DNA of 64,000 bases from an uncultured Bacilli bacterium (GTDB lineage: Bacteria > Bacillota_I > Bacilli_A > RF39 > UBA660), in assembly GCA_944329375.1 (NCBI GenBank), contig CALVIB010000002.1:1-64000 (forward strand), in the 5' to 3' direction. Positions 26,803 to 35,953 of the stretch are shown here, piece after piece. The first letter of the stretch is position 1. The number at the start of each line of letters is the position of its first letter. Under the pieces are notes generated by a model. It saw only the letters and a list, made by a program, of their open reading frames with translations. It was not told the DNA's origin and ran no database searches. The translations under genes and the position numbers were made by a program.

Positions 26803-28786
26803 TTATATATATGATATATGTATCACAATAATTGAGATATTTGCCATCATATTTTTCTGTAGTTTCTATGGTTATCGAACCTGTAGTGCCATATCCAGGA
26901 TTAGCTTTTTTAAATTGAAACTTTATTCCTGGGTTTTGATTTTGAATTAATTTTTTTGTATTTTCGAAAGAATCACTTGCATTTAACCATACTTGCTTTG
27001 TCTTAGTTTTGTCACATTGATTTGCATTAGAATTTCCACCTGTGTTTCCTCCAGAAGAACTAGAATTATTTGAAGAACTATTAGATGGTCTAGAAGATGA
27101 ACTAGAGGTAGATGTTTTATTATTTGTTTTTTTATTAGTTGCTAGTGTAATTACAATAGTATCTCCTTTAGATATTTCAGTTCCTGCATTTATATTTTGT
27201 GCGATAACTGTTCCTTTTGTTTTAGTACTATATGATTCGGTAAATGAACAATTAATACCTAAATTATCACATTCTTTTTGAACTTCTGATTTGCTTTTTC
27301 CAATAAAGTTTGGTACTTTTACGGCTATTCCTTTAGAAACATATACTGTAATTGTTTCTTCTAAATTGATATTTTTTCCTTCTTCTATAGATGTTTTAAT
27401 TATTTTATCTTTTTCTATTTCTTCATTAAATTCTTCTTTTATTTCATATTTTATTCCATTGGTATCAGCCCATGATTTGAAATCATTGATATTATCGAAT
27501 TTTTTCATTACAAGTGGTCCTTTTGAAAAGATTATATCAACTGTAGTTCCTTCTTCGATGATATCTCCTTCTTTGTAATTACTTTCGATAACTCTACCTG
27601 ATTTAATATTGTTATCATATCTATCTTTATAGTTTATTTGTATATTGTTTTCAACCATCCATTTTGTAATATAAGACATTGTTTTATTTTTTAGGTTAGG
27701 TACTTTAATTTCTTTTCCTTTTGAAATAGTTAAAGTAATTTTTTCATCAGGTTTTACTGTAGTACCTTCTTTTATTGATGATGTGATAACATTACCTTTT
27801 TTAATGGTGTTTGAAAAATCATATTTTAACTCATATAGTATACCGTTTCTTCCTAAATATACTTCGGCCTGTAATAAACTTTCATTTTTTAAATCTTTTA
27901 ATTTAATTGGTTTTAAACTATTTTTGTCTCCTAAAGATACATTAAATATTAAAGCTGTGTTTCTTTTTATATTTCCAGTATTACTTTGAGATATTACTGT
28001 ATCTTTTTTTATATTTAAATTTTCTTCAAAATTAATAGCAACACTATTTAAAAAATTATTATCTATAAATTTTAATACATCATCGACATTCCAACTAGTC
28101 ATATCAGTTAAAATTACATCTTTGTTATAATCTGGTCCATTTGAAACTGTGAAATCTACTTTTTTAATATTTTTAGTTAATGTTTCTGGCTTTTTACTTT
28201 GACTTATTATGCTATATTTTTCTTCAGTATCACTATATTCAAAATTTTGCTCGCTCTTTATATTATTTTCTTCAGTCCAATTAATAGCTTTAGTTAAATT
28301 TTTACTTTCAAAGTCTGGTAAAAAATTTTGAGTAGGTAATTTGATAACTTTTGTCATATATAGACCATTAAAAGTAATTGTAATTAATACTAATAAAGAT
28401 GTAGTGACAGTTGCAAAAGATTTGTTTTTAAAAAAAGATTTTTTAAAACTTACTAAAAATGATGTTACAATAAATAAAATTAAAAAGGCATTTATTATTT
28501 GATATATTTGATTTATTTGGTTAGCTGAATCTAATATTAAGAAAATAAATAAAAATATAGCTGCAACATAAGTGATTGATAAAAATATGTTTGCTGCTTT
28601 TGGTTTTTTTATATCATTTGTATTATTTTCTTTTTTTATTTTTTTTGGTTTTTTAATATCATCATCAAATAATATATTTTTTATTTCTTTTCTTCTTTCT
28701 TCTAGTTCTTTTTCTCTTTTTATTTGCATTTCTTCTATTTTTTTTCTTTCTGTTCTAGAAGTATATGACATATTTTTATTTTCCAT
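26792..28786 (-). CDS. Membrane-anchored multi-PASTA protein without a kinase domain
   Basis: About 664 residues. A highly charged cytoplasmic coiled-coil-like N terminus (residues 10-60, rich in Glu, Lys and Arg) is followed by three hydrophobic helices between about 67 and 145. The rest, presumably outside the cell, holds roughly six PASTA-like modules, with the recurring pattern G-x-V-I-x-S and E-G-T-x-V-x-x-x-x-x-I-x-x-x-x-S-K-G (for example SKGKEIKVPNLKNKT). A Ser/Asn-rich linker (about 560-595) leads to a last module containing two Cys. PASTA domains bind peptidoglycan or muropeptides; here they lack the Ser/Thr kinase of PrkC. ATG at 28786 has AGGTGA upstream. It is convergent with the GH73 autolysin gene, which fits a wall-related role. 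Confidence 0.75.
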   Translation of the reverse strand: MENKNMSYTSRTERKKIEEMQIKREKELEERRKEIKNILFDDDIKKPKKIKKENNTNDIKKPKAANIFLSITYVAAIFLFIFLILDSANQINQIYQIINAFLILFIVTSFLVSFKKSFFKNKSFATVTTSLLVLITITFNGLYMTKVIKLPTQNFLPDFESKNLTKAINWTEENNIKSEQNFEYSDTEEKYSIISQSKKPETLTKNIKKVDFTVSNGPDYNKDVILTDMTSWNVDDVLKFIDNNFLNSVAINFEENLNIKKDTVISQSNTGNIKRNTALIFNVSLGDKNSLKPIKLKDLKNESLLQAEVYLGRNGILYELKYDFSNTIKKGNVITSSIKEGTTVKPDEKITLTISKGKEIKVPNLKNKTMSYITKWMVENNIQINYKDRYDNNIKSGRVIESNYKEGDIIEEGTTVDIIFSKGPLVMKKFDNINDFKSWADTNGIKYEIKEEFNEEIEKDKIIKTSIEEGKNINLEETITVYVSKGIAVKVPNFIGKSKSEVQKECDNLGINCSFTESYSTKTKGTVIAQNINAGTEISKGDTIVITLATNKKTNNKTSTSSSSSRPSNSSSNNSSSSGGNTGGNSNANQCDKTKTKQVWLNASDSFENTKKLIQNQNPGIKFQFKKANPGYGTTGSITIETTEKYDGKYLNYCDTYIIYIIVR

Positions 28787-28894
28787 ATCTATCACCTATA
28801 ATAATTATACATTATTTAGATAATTATTGGTATATTTCATATTTTATTTAACTTATACTTTACAGGATTTTACTTGTTATATTTAACCTTATAT

Positions 28895-28940
28895 GAAAAA
28901 AGATTTTATAAAGTGCAATAGCAATTTATAGAATCTTTTT
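28895..28940 (-). terminator. Terminator of the alpha/beta hydrolase gene
   Basis: AGATTTTATAAA (28901-28912) pairs with TTTATAGAATCT (28925-28936) with one G-U. T runs on both strands; the gene it serves is on the minus strand. Confidence 0.7.
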
Positions 28941-28941
28941 A

Positions 28942-29589
28942 TTATTTTTGAAAATTTTTAATTAATTTTATAGTTTTATTTTTATAATCTTGGCTTGTTA
29001 ATGGATTATGCAATTTAGAATTAATAGTTTCAATTTTAACGTTATCTTTTCTTTTAGCTAAATTTTCTAGATATTCTTTTGGTATAAAAGTATCATCCTT
29101 TGAGTATATGATTAATACTGGAATATCTACTTTTTCTATAGCTAAAGTCGCCCATGGTTTTGTCCTATTAAAGACAATTAATGATCTAACTTTGTCACTG
29201 TTTAATTTTGTTTCTTTTTCTCCATACTGTCTTTGGAAAGTAGGGTGGATATTAGCTTCTTCCATTTTTCTTTTTTCTTTAGTAGAATATTCTCCAAACT
29301 CTGGAGATATTAAAACTAAACTTTTTATTTTTTTAGATTGTTCGGCTGCAAGAACGCCTAGATTACAGCCCATAGAATGGCATATTAGATTAATATCTTG
29401 CATAGTTGGATTAGCTCTTATAATTTTTTCATCAACTTCAGCTTGTATAGCATTTTTGGATAAAGCAGCTAAGTTAGAATAACTATCAAAAACGTTTGTA
29501 AAACTTAAGCCATTATCATTAAAACTATCTCTTATTTCACTTAATTCTTGATTATCAGTTGATAATCCTTTTAAATATAAATTATACAT
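28942..29589 (-). CDS. Alpha/beta-hydrolase family protein
   Basis: About 215 residues. The nucleophile elbow is CHSMGCNLGVLAAE (Ser), the acid is in LIIYSKDDTFIP (Asp), and the catalytic His is in SKLHNPLTSQ. This completes a Ser-Asp-His triad in an alpha/beta-hydrolase fold without a signal peptide, so it acts in the cytosol on an unknown ester or similar substrate. The third of three closely spaced ATGs, at 29589, fits the ribosome site AAAGG best; the first is only nine bases upstream. It stands alone, divergent from the polysaccharide locus. Confidence 0.78.
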   Translation of the reverse strand: MYNLYLKGLSTDNQELSEIRDSFNDNGLSFTNVFDSYSNLAALSKNAIQAEVDEKIIRANPTMQDINLICHSMGCNLGVLAAEQSKKIKSLVLISPEFGEYSTKEKRKMEEANIHPTFQRQYGEKETKLNSDKVRSLIVFNRTKPWATLAIEKVDIPVLIIYSKDDTFIPKEYLENLAKRKDNVKIETINSKLHNPLTSQDYKNKTIKLIKNFQK

Positions 29590-29658
29590 TTTCATCATCC
29601 TTTCAGGTTATACCATTATAGCACAAATATATGAAAAAAATTAAAATACTTAAATTAT

Positions 29659-29688
29659 TTGAAGAAAAAATGTAAAATATGGTACAAT
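29659..29688 (+). promoter_or_regulatory. Possible promoter at the head of the polysaccharide locus
   Basis: TTGAAG at 29659-29664 and TACAAT at 29683-29688 with an 18-base spacer, about 60 bases before the first start codon. Confidence 0.45.
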
Positions 29689-29751
29689 TAAATAGAAAAG
29701 TTAAAAATATTTTATATTGTTAGTGTTGATTTGAAAGGAAATGATTTAAAT

Positions 29752-30858
29752 ATGCCTGTAAAAGAAAAAACAAGAGTAGAATATTGTGATGCATTAAGAG
29801 CAATTTCAATTATTGCAGTTATAATGATTCATGTAATAAGTAGTTTTAGAGAACTTTATGTTGTAAATAATCATTTTAATTATATTTTGTTTACAACATT
29901 ACGTAGTTTAACTAGTTTTGCAGTACCTATGTTTTTTATGCTTACAGGAATATTTTTAATAAAAAGTAAAAAGCAATATAGTTATATTTATTTTGTTAAA
30001 AAACTACTAAAAAAATTTATTTTACCATTACTAATTGTTTCAATTATTTATTATTTATACGATTGTATTACTTCTATAAGTGTATCGTTTTCTATAAAAG
30101 AATTTATTATAAATTTATATAGTAATAATATTAAATATCATTTATGGTATATGTATAGTATAATCTTAATATATTTTTTAATTCCATTTATTAGATTAGG
30201 TATTAAAGGTTTTAAACAAGAAGAATTAAAAAAATTAATTTCAGTTTTATTTCTATTAACTTCTATACCAGCAACTATTAATCAATTTTTAATGTACTTT
30301 GGTTTAAAAACTTTAGATGCAATTTCTTATCCTATTTTTTTCTCTTCAATAAATTATTTATTATTTGGATATTATTTATATAAATATAATATAAAAAAGG
30401 AGACTAAAAAAATTTTTTATGTTTTAGGTATTATTTCTCCTATATTAATGTCTATTTTGGATGGTGTTTTAATTAGGGGATATTGCTGGGAACCTTTTTT
30501 TAGGCCTGAAACAATTTTTCCATTTTTTATGGCAGGTGCTTTATTGATTTTATTTAAAGAAAATTATAACAAATTTCATATAAGTAGAAAAACAAAGAAC
30601 TTTTTATATTTTGCTTCTTCTAATTCTTTATATATATATTTATTACATGTTTTGGTATTAGAAATTTCAAGAAAAGTACTTTATCATTTTGTTACTCCAT
30701 CTAATTTAATTCAAAATATATTAATGTGTTTAAGTTTATTTATACTCACATGCATAATAACTTTTGTTTTGATTTATATTTTAAATAAATTTATTTATAG
30801 GTTTATAAAAAGAGGTGAAAAAAATGAAAAAAATATCATTAGTTGTACCGTGTTATAA
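29752..30858 (+). CDS. Acyltransferase 3 family membrane protein
   Basis: About 368 residues with ten or so transmembrane helices. The start RVEYCDALRAISIIAVIMIHVISSF has the conserved Arg-x-x-x-x-Asp-x-x-Arg and, in helix 1, the His of the AT3 family, which moves acyl groups (usually acetyl) across the membrane to carbohydrates. FFMLTGIFLI and YLLHVLV are further family features. The ATG at 29752 is preferred; a TTG at 29731 would lie over the ribosome site AAAGGA. It overlaps the next gene by 35 bases and opens the large co-directional glycan locus. Confidence 0.85.
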   Translation: MPVKEKTRVEYCDALRAISIIAVIMIHVISSFRELYVVNNHFNYILFTTLRSLTSFAVPMFFMLTGIFLIKSKKQYSYIYFVKKLLKKFILPLLIVSIIYYLYDCITSISVSFSIKEFIINLYSNNIKYHLWYMYSIILIYFLIPFIRLGIKGFKQEELKKLISVLFLLTSIPATINQFLMYFGLKTLDAISYPIFFSSINYLLFGYYLYKYNIKKETKKIFYVLGIISPILMSILDGVLIRGYCWEPFFRPETIFPFFMAGALLILFKENYNKFHISRKTKNFLYFASSNSLYIYLLHVLVLEISRKVLYHFVTPSNLIQNILMCLSLFILTCIITFVLIYILNKFIYRFIKRGEKNEKNIISCTVL

Positions 30859-31780
30859 TGAACAAGAAGTAATTAAATTATTTTATAATGAAATTCAAAA
30901 GATAAAAAAGGATTTTGAGAATGTTTCTTTTGAAATTATTTTCGTTAATGATGGGTCTAAAGATAAAACACTAGATTTAATGAGAGAACTTTCTAAAAAC
31001 GATGATGTAAGATATATTTCTTTTTCTAGGAATTTTGGTAAAGAAGCAGCTATGTATGCAGGATTAGAAGCTTCTTTAGGAGATTATGTAGCTATAATGG
31101 ATGCGGACCTGCAAGATCCTCCAGCTTTATTAAAAGAGATGTATGAAATATTAAAGTCTAAAGAATATGATAGTGTGGCAACAAGAAGAGTTACTAGAAA
31201 AGGGGAGCCAGTAATTAGAAGTTTTTTTGCAAGACTTTACTATAAAATTATTAATAAAATTTCTAAAACAGAAATTGTCGATGGTGCTAGAGATTTTAGA
31301 TTAATGACAAGACAAATGGTAAATTCTGTTTTATCTTTAAAAGAATATAATAGATTTTCTAAAGGAATTTTTTCTTGGGTAGGGTATAAAACAAAATGGC
31401 TCGAGTATGAAAATGTAGAAAGAGTGGCAGGAGAGACTAAATGGTCTTTTTGGAAATTGTTTTTATACTCATTGGATAGTATTGTGGCTTTTTCTACTGT
31501 ACCACTTTCTATAGCTTCAGTTATGGGAATATTATTTTGTTTTGTATCTTTCATAATAATTATTTTTATAATTGTTAGAACTTTAATGTTTGGTGACCCT
31601 ACAAGTGGCTGGCCTAGTATGGTTTGTATTATGTTTTTTATAGGTGGGGTTCAGCTTTTGTGTTTAGGGGTTATGGGACAATATTTATCAAAAACATATT
31701 TAGAGGTTAAAAAAAGACCAATTTATATTGTGTCTGAAACTGAGAAAGATAGGACTGATCAAAATGAAAAAATATATTAA
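30824..31780 (+). CDS. GtrB/DPM1-like polyprenyl-phosphate glycosyltransferase
   Basis: About 318 residues. N-terminal GT2 domain: VVPCYNEQEVI, EIIFVNDGSKDKT and MDADLQDPP (DxD metal site). Two C-terminal transmembrane helices (about 235-260 and 270-295), the layout of GtrB/YkoT-type enzymes that load a hexose from a nucleotide sugar onto polyprenyl phosphate at the inner membrane face. The ATG at 30824 is chosen from AGAGGTGA upstream. The product would feed membrane (GT-C) transferases encoded downstream. The exact sugar cannot be read. Confidence 0.87.
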   Translation: MKKISLVVPCYNEQEVIKLFYNEIQKIKKDFENVSFEIIFVNDGSKDKTLDLMRELSKNDDVRYISFSRNFGKEAAMYAGLEASLGDYVAIMDADLQDPPALLKEMYEILKSKEYDSVATRRVTRKGEPVIRSFFARLYYKIINKISKTEIVDGARDFRLMTRQMVNSVLSLKEYNRFSKGIFSWVGYKTKWLEYENVERVAGETKWSFWKLFLYSLDSIVAFSTVPLSIASVMGILFCFVSFIIIIFIIVRTLMFGDPTSGWPSMVCIMFFIGGVQLLCLGVMGQYLSKTYLEVKKRPIYIVSETEKDRTDQNEKIY

Positions 31781-32639
31781 ATTGTTACGTATAAATCATT
31801 ATATAAAAAATTTTTTGATTTTCCTTCCACTTATTTTTAGTGGCAATTTCTTTAACACAAATTTATTTATAATCACAATTGTTGAATTTGTATCTTTTTC
31901 ATTAGTGGCATCATCCGTTTATGTTTTTAATGATATCCAAGATGTTGATAAAGATAGACTGCACCCTGTTAAAAAAAGTAGACCTATTGCTAGTGGAGAA
32001 ATCAGTTTAAAAAAAGCATATTTTGTTTTTATTATATTGTTGATATTAAGTTTAATTTTGCAAATAATTTTATATAAAAATGCACAATTCCAATTTCAGA
32101 CTCTTTTAGTAACTACTTCATGTTTACTTTTATATTTGTTTATAAATATAATTTATAGCATATGGGCAAAGCATATACCTATTTTTGATATAGTTATTTT
32201 AGCTTTAGGCTTTATAATTAGAGTTTATTATGGTGGTTATGCAATATCAATTCCTATTTCTAATTGGCTTTATTTAACTATATTATCATTTTCATTTTAC
32301 TTAGTTATTGGGAAGCGTAGAGGAGAATATATTAAAAGCGTGGAAACGAGACCTGTTTTAAAACATTATAGTAAAGAATTTTTAGATAAGTTAATGTATG
32401 TATTTTTATCTTTAACTCTTGTATTTTATTCTTTGTGGTGTGTTTTAGGTGTTGATAAAGCGATTAGTGATTCAATTTTGTTTAGTATTATAATTGTTAT
32501 ATTTATTGTTTTAAAATATAGTTTAATTGTGGAAGGTGATTCTTTAGCTGATCCTGTAGATGTGTTAACTCATGATAAAACTTTAATGTTTGGTTTGCTT
32601 GTTTATATATTATATGTTGGAGGGGTTTTATATGCATAA
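31764..32639 (+). CDS. UbiA-family prenyltransferase, resembling polyprenyl-phosphate phosphoribosyltransferase
   Basis: About 291 residues and eight or nine helices. The first UbiA aspartate motif is NDIQDVDKDRLHP, followed by KKSRPIASGEIS. This HP-x-K-x-S/R-RPIA-x-G-x-I pattern is that of the branch that includes decaprenyl-phosphate 5-phosphoribosyltransferase (Rv3806c of mycobacteria), rather than quinone or heme enzymes. The second motif is less clear. It overlaps the upstream GtrB-like gene by 17 bases and the HAD-GT gene by 8 bases. It probably makes a lipid-linked phosphopentose; that is inference from the family branch. Confidence 0.75.
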   Translation: MKKYIKLLRINHYIKNFLIFLPLIFSGNFFNTNLFIITIVEFVSFSLVASSVYVFNDIQDVDKDRLHPVKKSRPIASGEISLKKAYFVFIILLILSLILQIILYKNAQFQFQTLLVTTSCLLLYLFINIIYSIWAKHIPIFDIVILALGFIIRVYYGGYAISIPISNWLYLTILSFSFYLVIGKRRGEYIKSVETRPVLKHYSKEFLDKLMYVFLSLTLVFYSLWCVLGVDKAISDSILFSIIIVIFIVLKYSLIVEGDSLADPVDVLTHDKTLMFGLLVYILYVGGVLYA

Positions 32640-34689
32640 AATATTTGTATATAATTTTGATGGTACTATATATAAAGGAAATAGTAGTGTTGATTTTCTT
32701 TTGTTTTATTTAAAAAGAAGATTTAAAAATATAATATATTTACCTTTAATATTATTCTTTTCTTTGCTTTATGTGCTGAAAATCATAAGTGCTGAAAAAT
32801 ATAAAGAGAAAACCTTTTCTTGTTTAAAGAAAGAAAAAAATATTAAGAAAATTGTTAATGAATTTTGGGAAAGATATAATAAAAAAATTAATACATTCAT
32901 TTTAAATGATTTTTATGATGAAAAAAAAGACATATATGTTGTAAGTTCATCATTTGATTTTATAATTGATGAATACTTTAAAAATTTTTCAAATATTACT
33001 TTAATTTGTACAAAATATGATATAAAAGCAAAACGAATTATTGGGAAAGTGTGCCAAGGTAAAGAAAAATTAAAAAAATTGGTGGCATTAAATGAGAAAA
33101 ATAACATTGAAGAGTTTTATTCTAATTCGTTGAATGATATAAATATAATCCAAAAATCAAAAAAAGCTTTTTGGATTAAGGAAAACAAAAAACATTTGTG
33201 GACTAATAAAGATATTTACGATAAAAAAAATAAAAAGGTAGCATTTATTTTGTTTTTGTTGTTTTTTATTTTTTATTTAATTATTGGTATATTTGTATCT
33301 TATAGCTATGATTTTAAAGATAACTATAATTTGCTATTTGATTCTGATACTTCTAGAGTCATTGGCGATTTTTCAAATATTCTTGGTAATCATTATCGTA
33401 TTAGAGTTCATCCATTGTATATTATTTTAGTTCAACCAATCATTTTACTTTTAAATGGAGTTACTATGGATAGTATGTTATCATTGATAATTTTTTCTTC
33501 ATTTGTTACAGCTACTTCTGTTGGAATTTTATATTTAATTGGATCAATGTTTACTGATAATTCCAAGATTAAAATAATTGTTAGTTTATTTTTTGGCTTT
33601 GCTTTTACTAACTTTATTTTTACAATTGGAATTGAAGTTTATAATATAGCAATGTTGTTTTTGATGTTGTTATGGTATCATACAATAAAACTTTTTAAAA
33701 AAGAAGTAATTACTAAAAAAGATAATTTGATTTTACTTTTATTGGGTGTATCTTCTATTGCTTTTACTGTAACAAATTATTTTATATTTTTAATTATTTC
33801 ATTGATTTTATTATTATCCAAAAAAATCAAATTTACTAAATTATTAAAAATAAATGTTTTAGTAATTGTTTTAACTGTTATTTTGTCTTTTTTTCAAAAT
33901 ATTGTATGGAACAATACAACTATAATATATGAATTTAATGACAATTTTTCTGAAGAACAAAATTACATTAATTTTGATTTAAATTTTAATAAAGTAAAAG
34001 AAGTAATAAAGAATGGTTATATGAATTCACTGGTTTCTTCAGATATTACTCTAGAATATCATAAAAATGATGGTAACGTATTAACCTTTGGTAAAACAAG
34101 TGTAATAACAATTGTTGTATTTTGTATTTTATATGGTATTATCTTGTATTTTTTAATTAAAAACTTTAAAAAAAATATTTGGCTTAATATAGGGATTATT
34201 TTATCTCTATGCTTTAATACATGTTTGCACTTATTTTATGGAACTAATACCTTTTTATACTCTTGTCATTTTCTATATTTGCCATTTCTTTTATTTTTTA
34301 TCAATTATAATGATTTTAAGGGTAAAAAAATTCAAACAATTTTATTTTCAGTATTAATAATAATTTTTGCATGTGAATTTATAATAAATTTATATCATTT
34401 AAAGGATGTAATATCATATGTTGGAAGTCTTTTGCCTCATAATTATTTTAGAATTAACTTAAATTCTTTTGAATTATTAATTTTGATTTTTATGTTAGTT
34501 TTAATTGGTGTTATTCTTATTTATTTAATTTATAAAAATATTAGGAAAATAAAGAAAGATAATCTTTTTTACCCAATTTTAGCTTGTGTTACGTGCTTAA
34601 TGCTATTGCAATGTATTTTTATTGCTATTCAAACAGCACCACATTATGGAAAATTTCTTGGTATAACACTAAGCAAGGTAAATGAGTAG
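32632..34689 (+). CDS. Fusion of a HAD phosphatase-like domain with a GT-C-type membrane glycosyltransferase
   Basis: About 685 residues. Residues 1-200 form a SerB-like HAD domain: KIFVYNFDGT, YVVSSSFDF, KGKVCQGKEKL-like lysine block (…VCQGKEKLKKL), and FYSNSLNDINI. The nucleophile position of DxDGT is Asn (residue 8) and the first motif-IV Asp is also Asn, so phosphatase activity is unlikely. Residues about 203-680 are a ten- to twelve-helix membrane domain with an acidic motif in the first loop (FDSDTSR) and HYRIRVHP, like GT39/GT-C enzymes using polyprenyl-phosphate sugars. The start is chosen from GGAGGGG upstream. Beside UbiA and GtrB it should transfer a lipid-linked sugar outside the cell. 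Confidence 0.7.
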   Translation: MHKIFVYNFDGTIYKGNSSVDFLLFYLKRRFKNIIYLPLILFFSLLYVLKIISAEKYKEKTFSCLKKEKNIKKIVNEFWERYNKKINTFILNDFYDEKKDIYVVSSSFDFIIDEYFKNFSNITLICTKYDIKAKRIIGKVCQGKEKLKKLVALNEKNNIEEFYSNSLNDINIIQKSKKAFWIKENKKHLWTNKDIYDKKNKKVAFILFLLFFIFYLIIGIFVSYSYDFKDNYNLLFDSDTSRVIGDFSNILGNHYRIRVHPLYIILVQPIILLLNGVTMDSMLSLIIFSSFVTATSVGILYLIGSMFTDNSKIKIIVSLFFGFAFTNFIFTIGIEVYNIAMLFLMLLWYHTIKLFKKEVITKKDNLILLLLGVSSIAFTVTNYFIFLIISLILLLSKKIKFTKLLKINVLVIVLTVILSFFQNIVWNNTTIIYEFNDNFSEEQNYINFDLNFNKVKEVIKNGYMNSLVSSDITLEYHKNDGNVLTFGKTSVITIVVFCILYGIILYFLIKNFKKNIWLNIGIILSLCFNTCLHLFYGTNTFLYSCHFLYLPFLLFFINYNDFKGKKIQTILFSVLIIIFACEFIINLYHLKDVISYVGSLLPHNYFRINLNSFELLILIFMLVLIGVILIYLIYKNIRKIKKDNLFYPILACVTCLMLLQCIFIAIQTAPHYGKFLGITLSKVNE

Positions 34690-34698
34690 GAGAGTATT

Positions 34699-35865
34699 AT
34701 GAGTACTAAAAATATAGATAAAAACTTAGAAACGAATTTTAAACAGGAATATAATTCATATCTAAATTATTTAAAAGAATATAATGATTTTGCAGGTAAT
34801 TATCCAGTTGAATTTGTAGATATTGGTGAGAGTGATTATTATTTTTTTGGAATGGGCAATAGAAAAAAGCTTTTATATAAAGACGGTGAGATTATTGATA
34901 TATTCAATAATAAAATTTTGTTTAAATGGAATGTTAAAGATTATTTAATTATTCCAAATGAATATAGTGTTATATTATATACTAAAAATGGTAAAAACAT
35001 AAAAATTTATGAAGATAAACATGGCGTATTTATCGAGGAGAATGGAGAAAAAAGAATCATAGAAGGGACTGACTTTTATATTAATTTAGCAGATTTTAAA
35101 AATCAAAAATATCAAAATATGAAGAAAGTTTTATATAATGAAATCTTATTCAATATTAAAGATTCAACACCTTATCCAAATATATTAGTTTATGAAAAAG
35201 CCTGGTATAGAGATGGTGCGATGGTTGCTATGGTGTTAAAACATACAGATAATGTAGAGCTAATAGAGGAATGGATTTCATCAATTAATTCTATTTATGA
35301 TATGCAAAATGATGGCACAAAAGAACCAGATAATTTAGGAGAATTATTATATATTATTTCTGTATCTGAAAACTCACATAAAGATTTAATTCAAAAGATT
35401 ATAATTGAAGCTGAGAAAATTGCCGACAATAATGCTGATGGTTATTATTTAGAAGGAATGACCGATGGAGCCTCACATCCAATATATCAAACCAAATGGT
35501 ATAATTTTGGGTTAAAATCTCTAAACGTTAAAAATAGCTTAAGCATTGTTGATAACAAAGATAATTACGATGCTCTTACTTGGTGGAATGGTAAAAATTC
35601 TAATACTTATTTTCCAGAATTACTTTCTGCAAATTATCCTTATTTATCTTTGGCACAATATCATAAATCAGGAAAAGGGAAAATTTATTTAAATAAAAAT
35701 ATATATCCACTTTCATATGAAAAACAAGGTAGTGAAGCAAATTATGAAAAAATGGAAATTTTAAACAATTATTATGTAACTAATAAAATATCTCCATTAC
35801 ATACGTGGAGTGCTTCGGAAATGTTGTTGTTTTTGTTAGATGAAACTGGTAATTTTAGGGAATAA
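34699..35865 (+). CDS. Putative cytosolic glycosidase-like protein of the (alpha/alpha)6 type
   Basis: A 388-residue protein without signal peptide or transmembrane helices. Residues 1-140 look like a beta-rich domain. The rest is helical with KAWYRDGAMVAMVLKHT, similar to the WxRDxA segment of six-hairpin glycosidases such as GH15, and a final HTWSASEMLLFLLDE. I do not recognise the exact family. Its place between two membrane glycosyltransferase genes (nine bases after the HAD-GT gene) suggests it edits, trims or modifies the glycan or its lipid-linked precursor. Export cannot be excluded but is not indicated. Confidence 0.5.
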   Translation: MSTKNIDKNLETNFKQEYNSYLNYLKEYNDFAGNYPVEFVDIGESDYYFFGMGNRKKLLYKDGEIIDIFNNKILFKWNVKDYLIIPNEYSVILYTKNGKNIKIYEDKHGVFIEENGEKRIIEGTDFYINLADFKNQKYQNMKKVLYNEILFNIKDSTPYPNILVYEKAWYRDGAMVAMVLKHTDNVELIEEWISSINSIYDMQNDGTKEPDNLGELLYIISVSENSHKDLIQKIIIEAEKIADNNADGYYLEGMTDGASHPIYQTKWYNFGLKSLNVKNSLSIVDNKDNYDALTWWNGKNSNTYFPELLSANYPYLSLAQYHKSGKGKIYLNKNIYPLSYEKQGSEANYEKMEILNNYYVTNKISPLHTWSASEMLLFLLDETGNFRE

Positions 35866-35869
35866 TTAC

Positions 35870-35898
35870 TTGTATATATTTGGCATTTTTGTTATACT
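35870..35898 (+). promoter_or_regulatory. Internal promoter of the polysaccharide locus
   Basis: TTGTAT at 35870-35875 and TATACT at 35893-35898, spacer 17 bases, TG at 35890-35891 region. It lies in an 88-base gap before the DUF6056 gene. Confidence 0.5.
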
Positions 35899-35953
35899 AA
35901 AATCGAAAAGAGAAACATATTTAGATTTATTTTAATATTAAGGAGAGAATTTT

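Noticed and set aside
27042-27281. Plus-strand frame of 79 codons inside the PASTA gene
   Set aside because: It is antisense to the Ser/Asn-rich linker region of the PASTA protein, lacks a ribosome site and has low-complexity composition.
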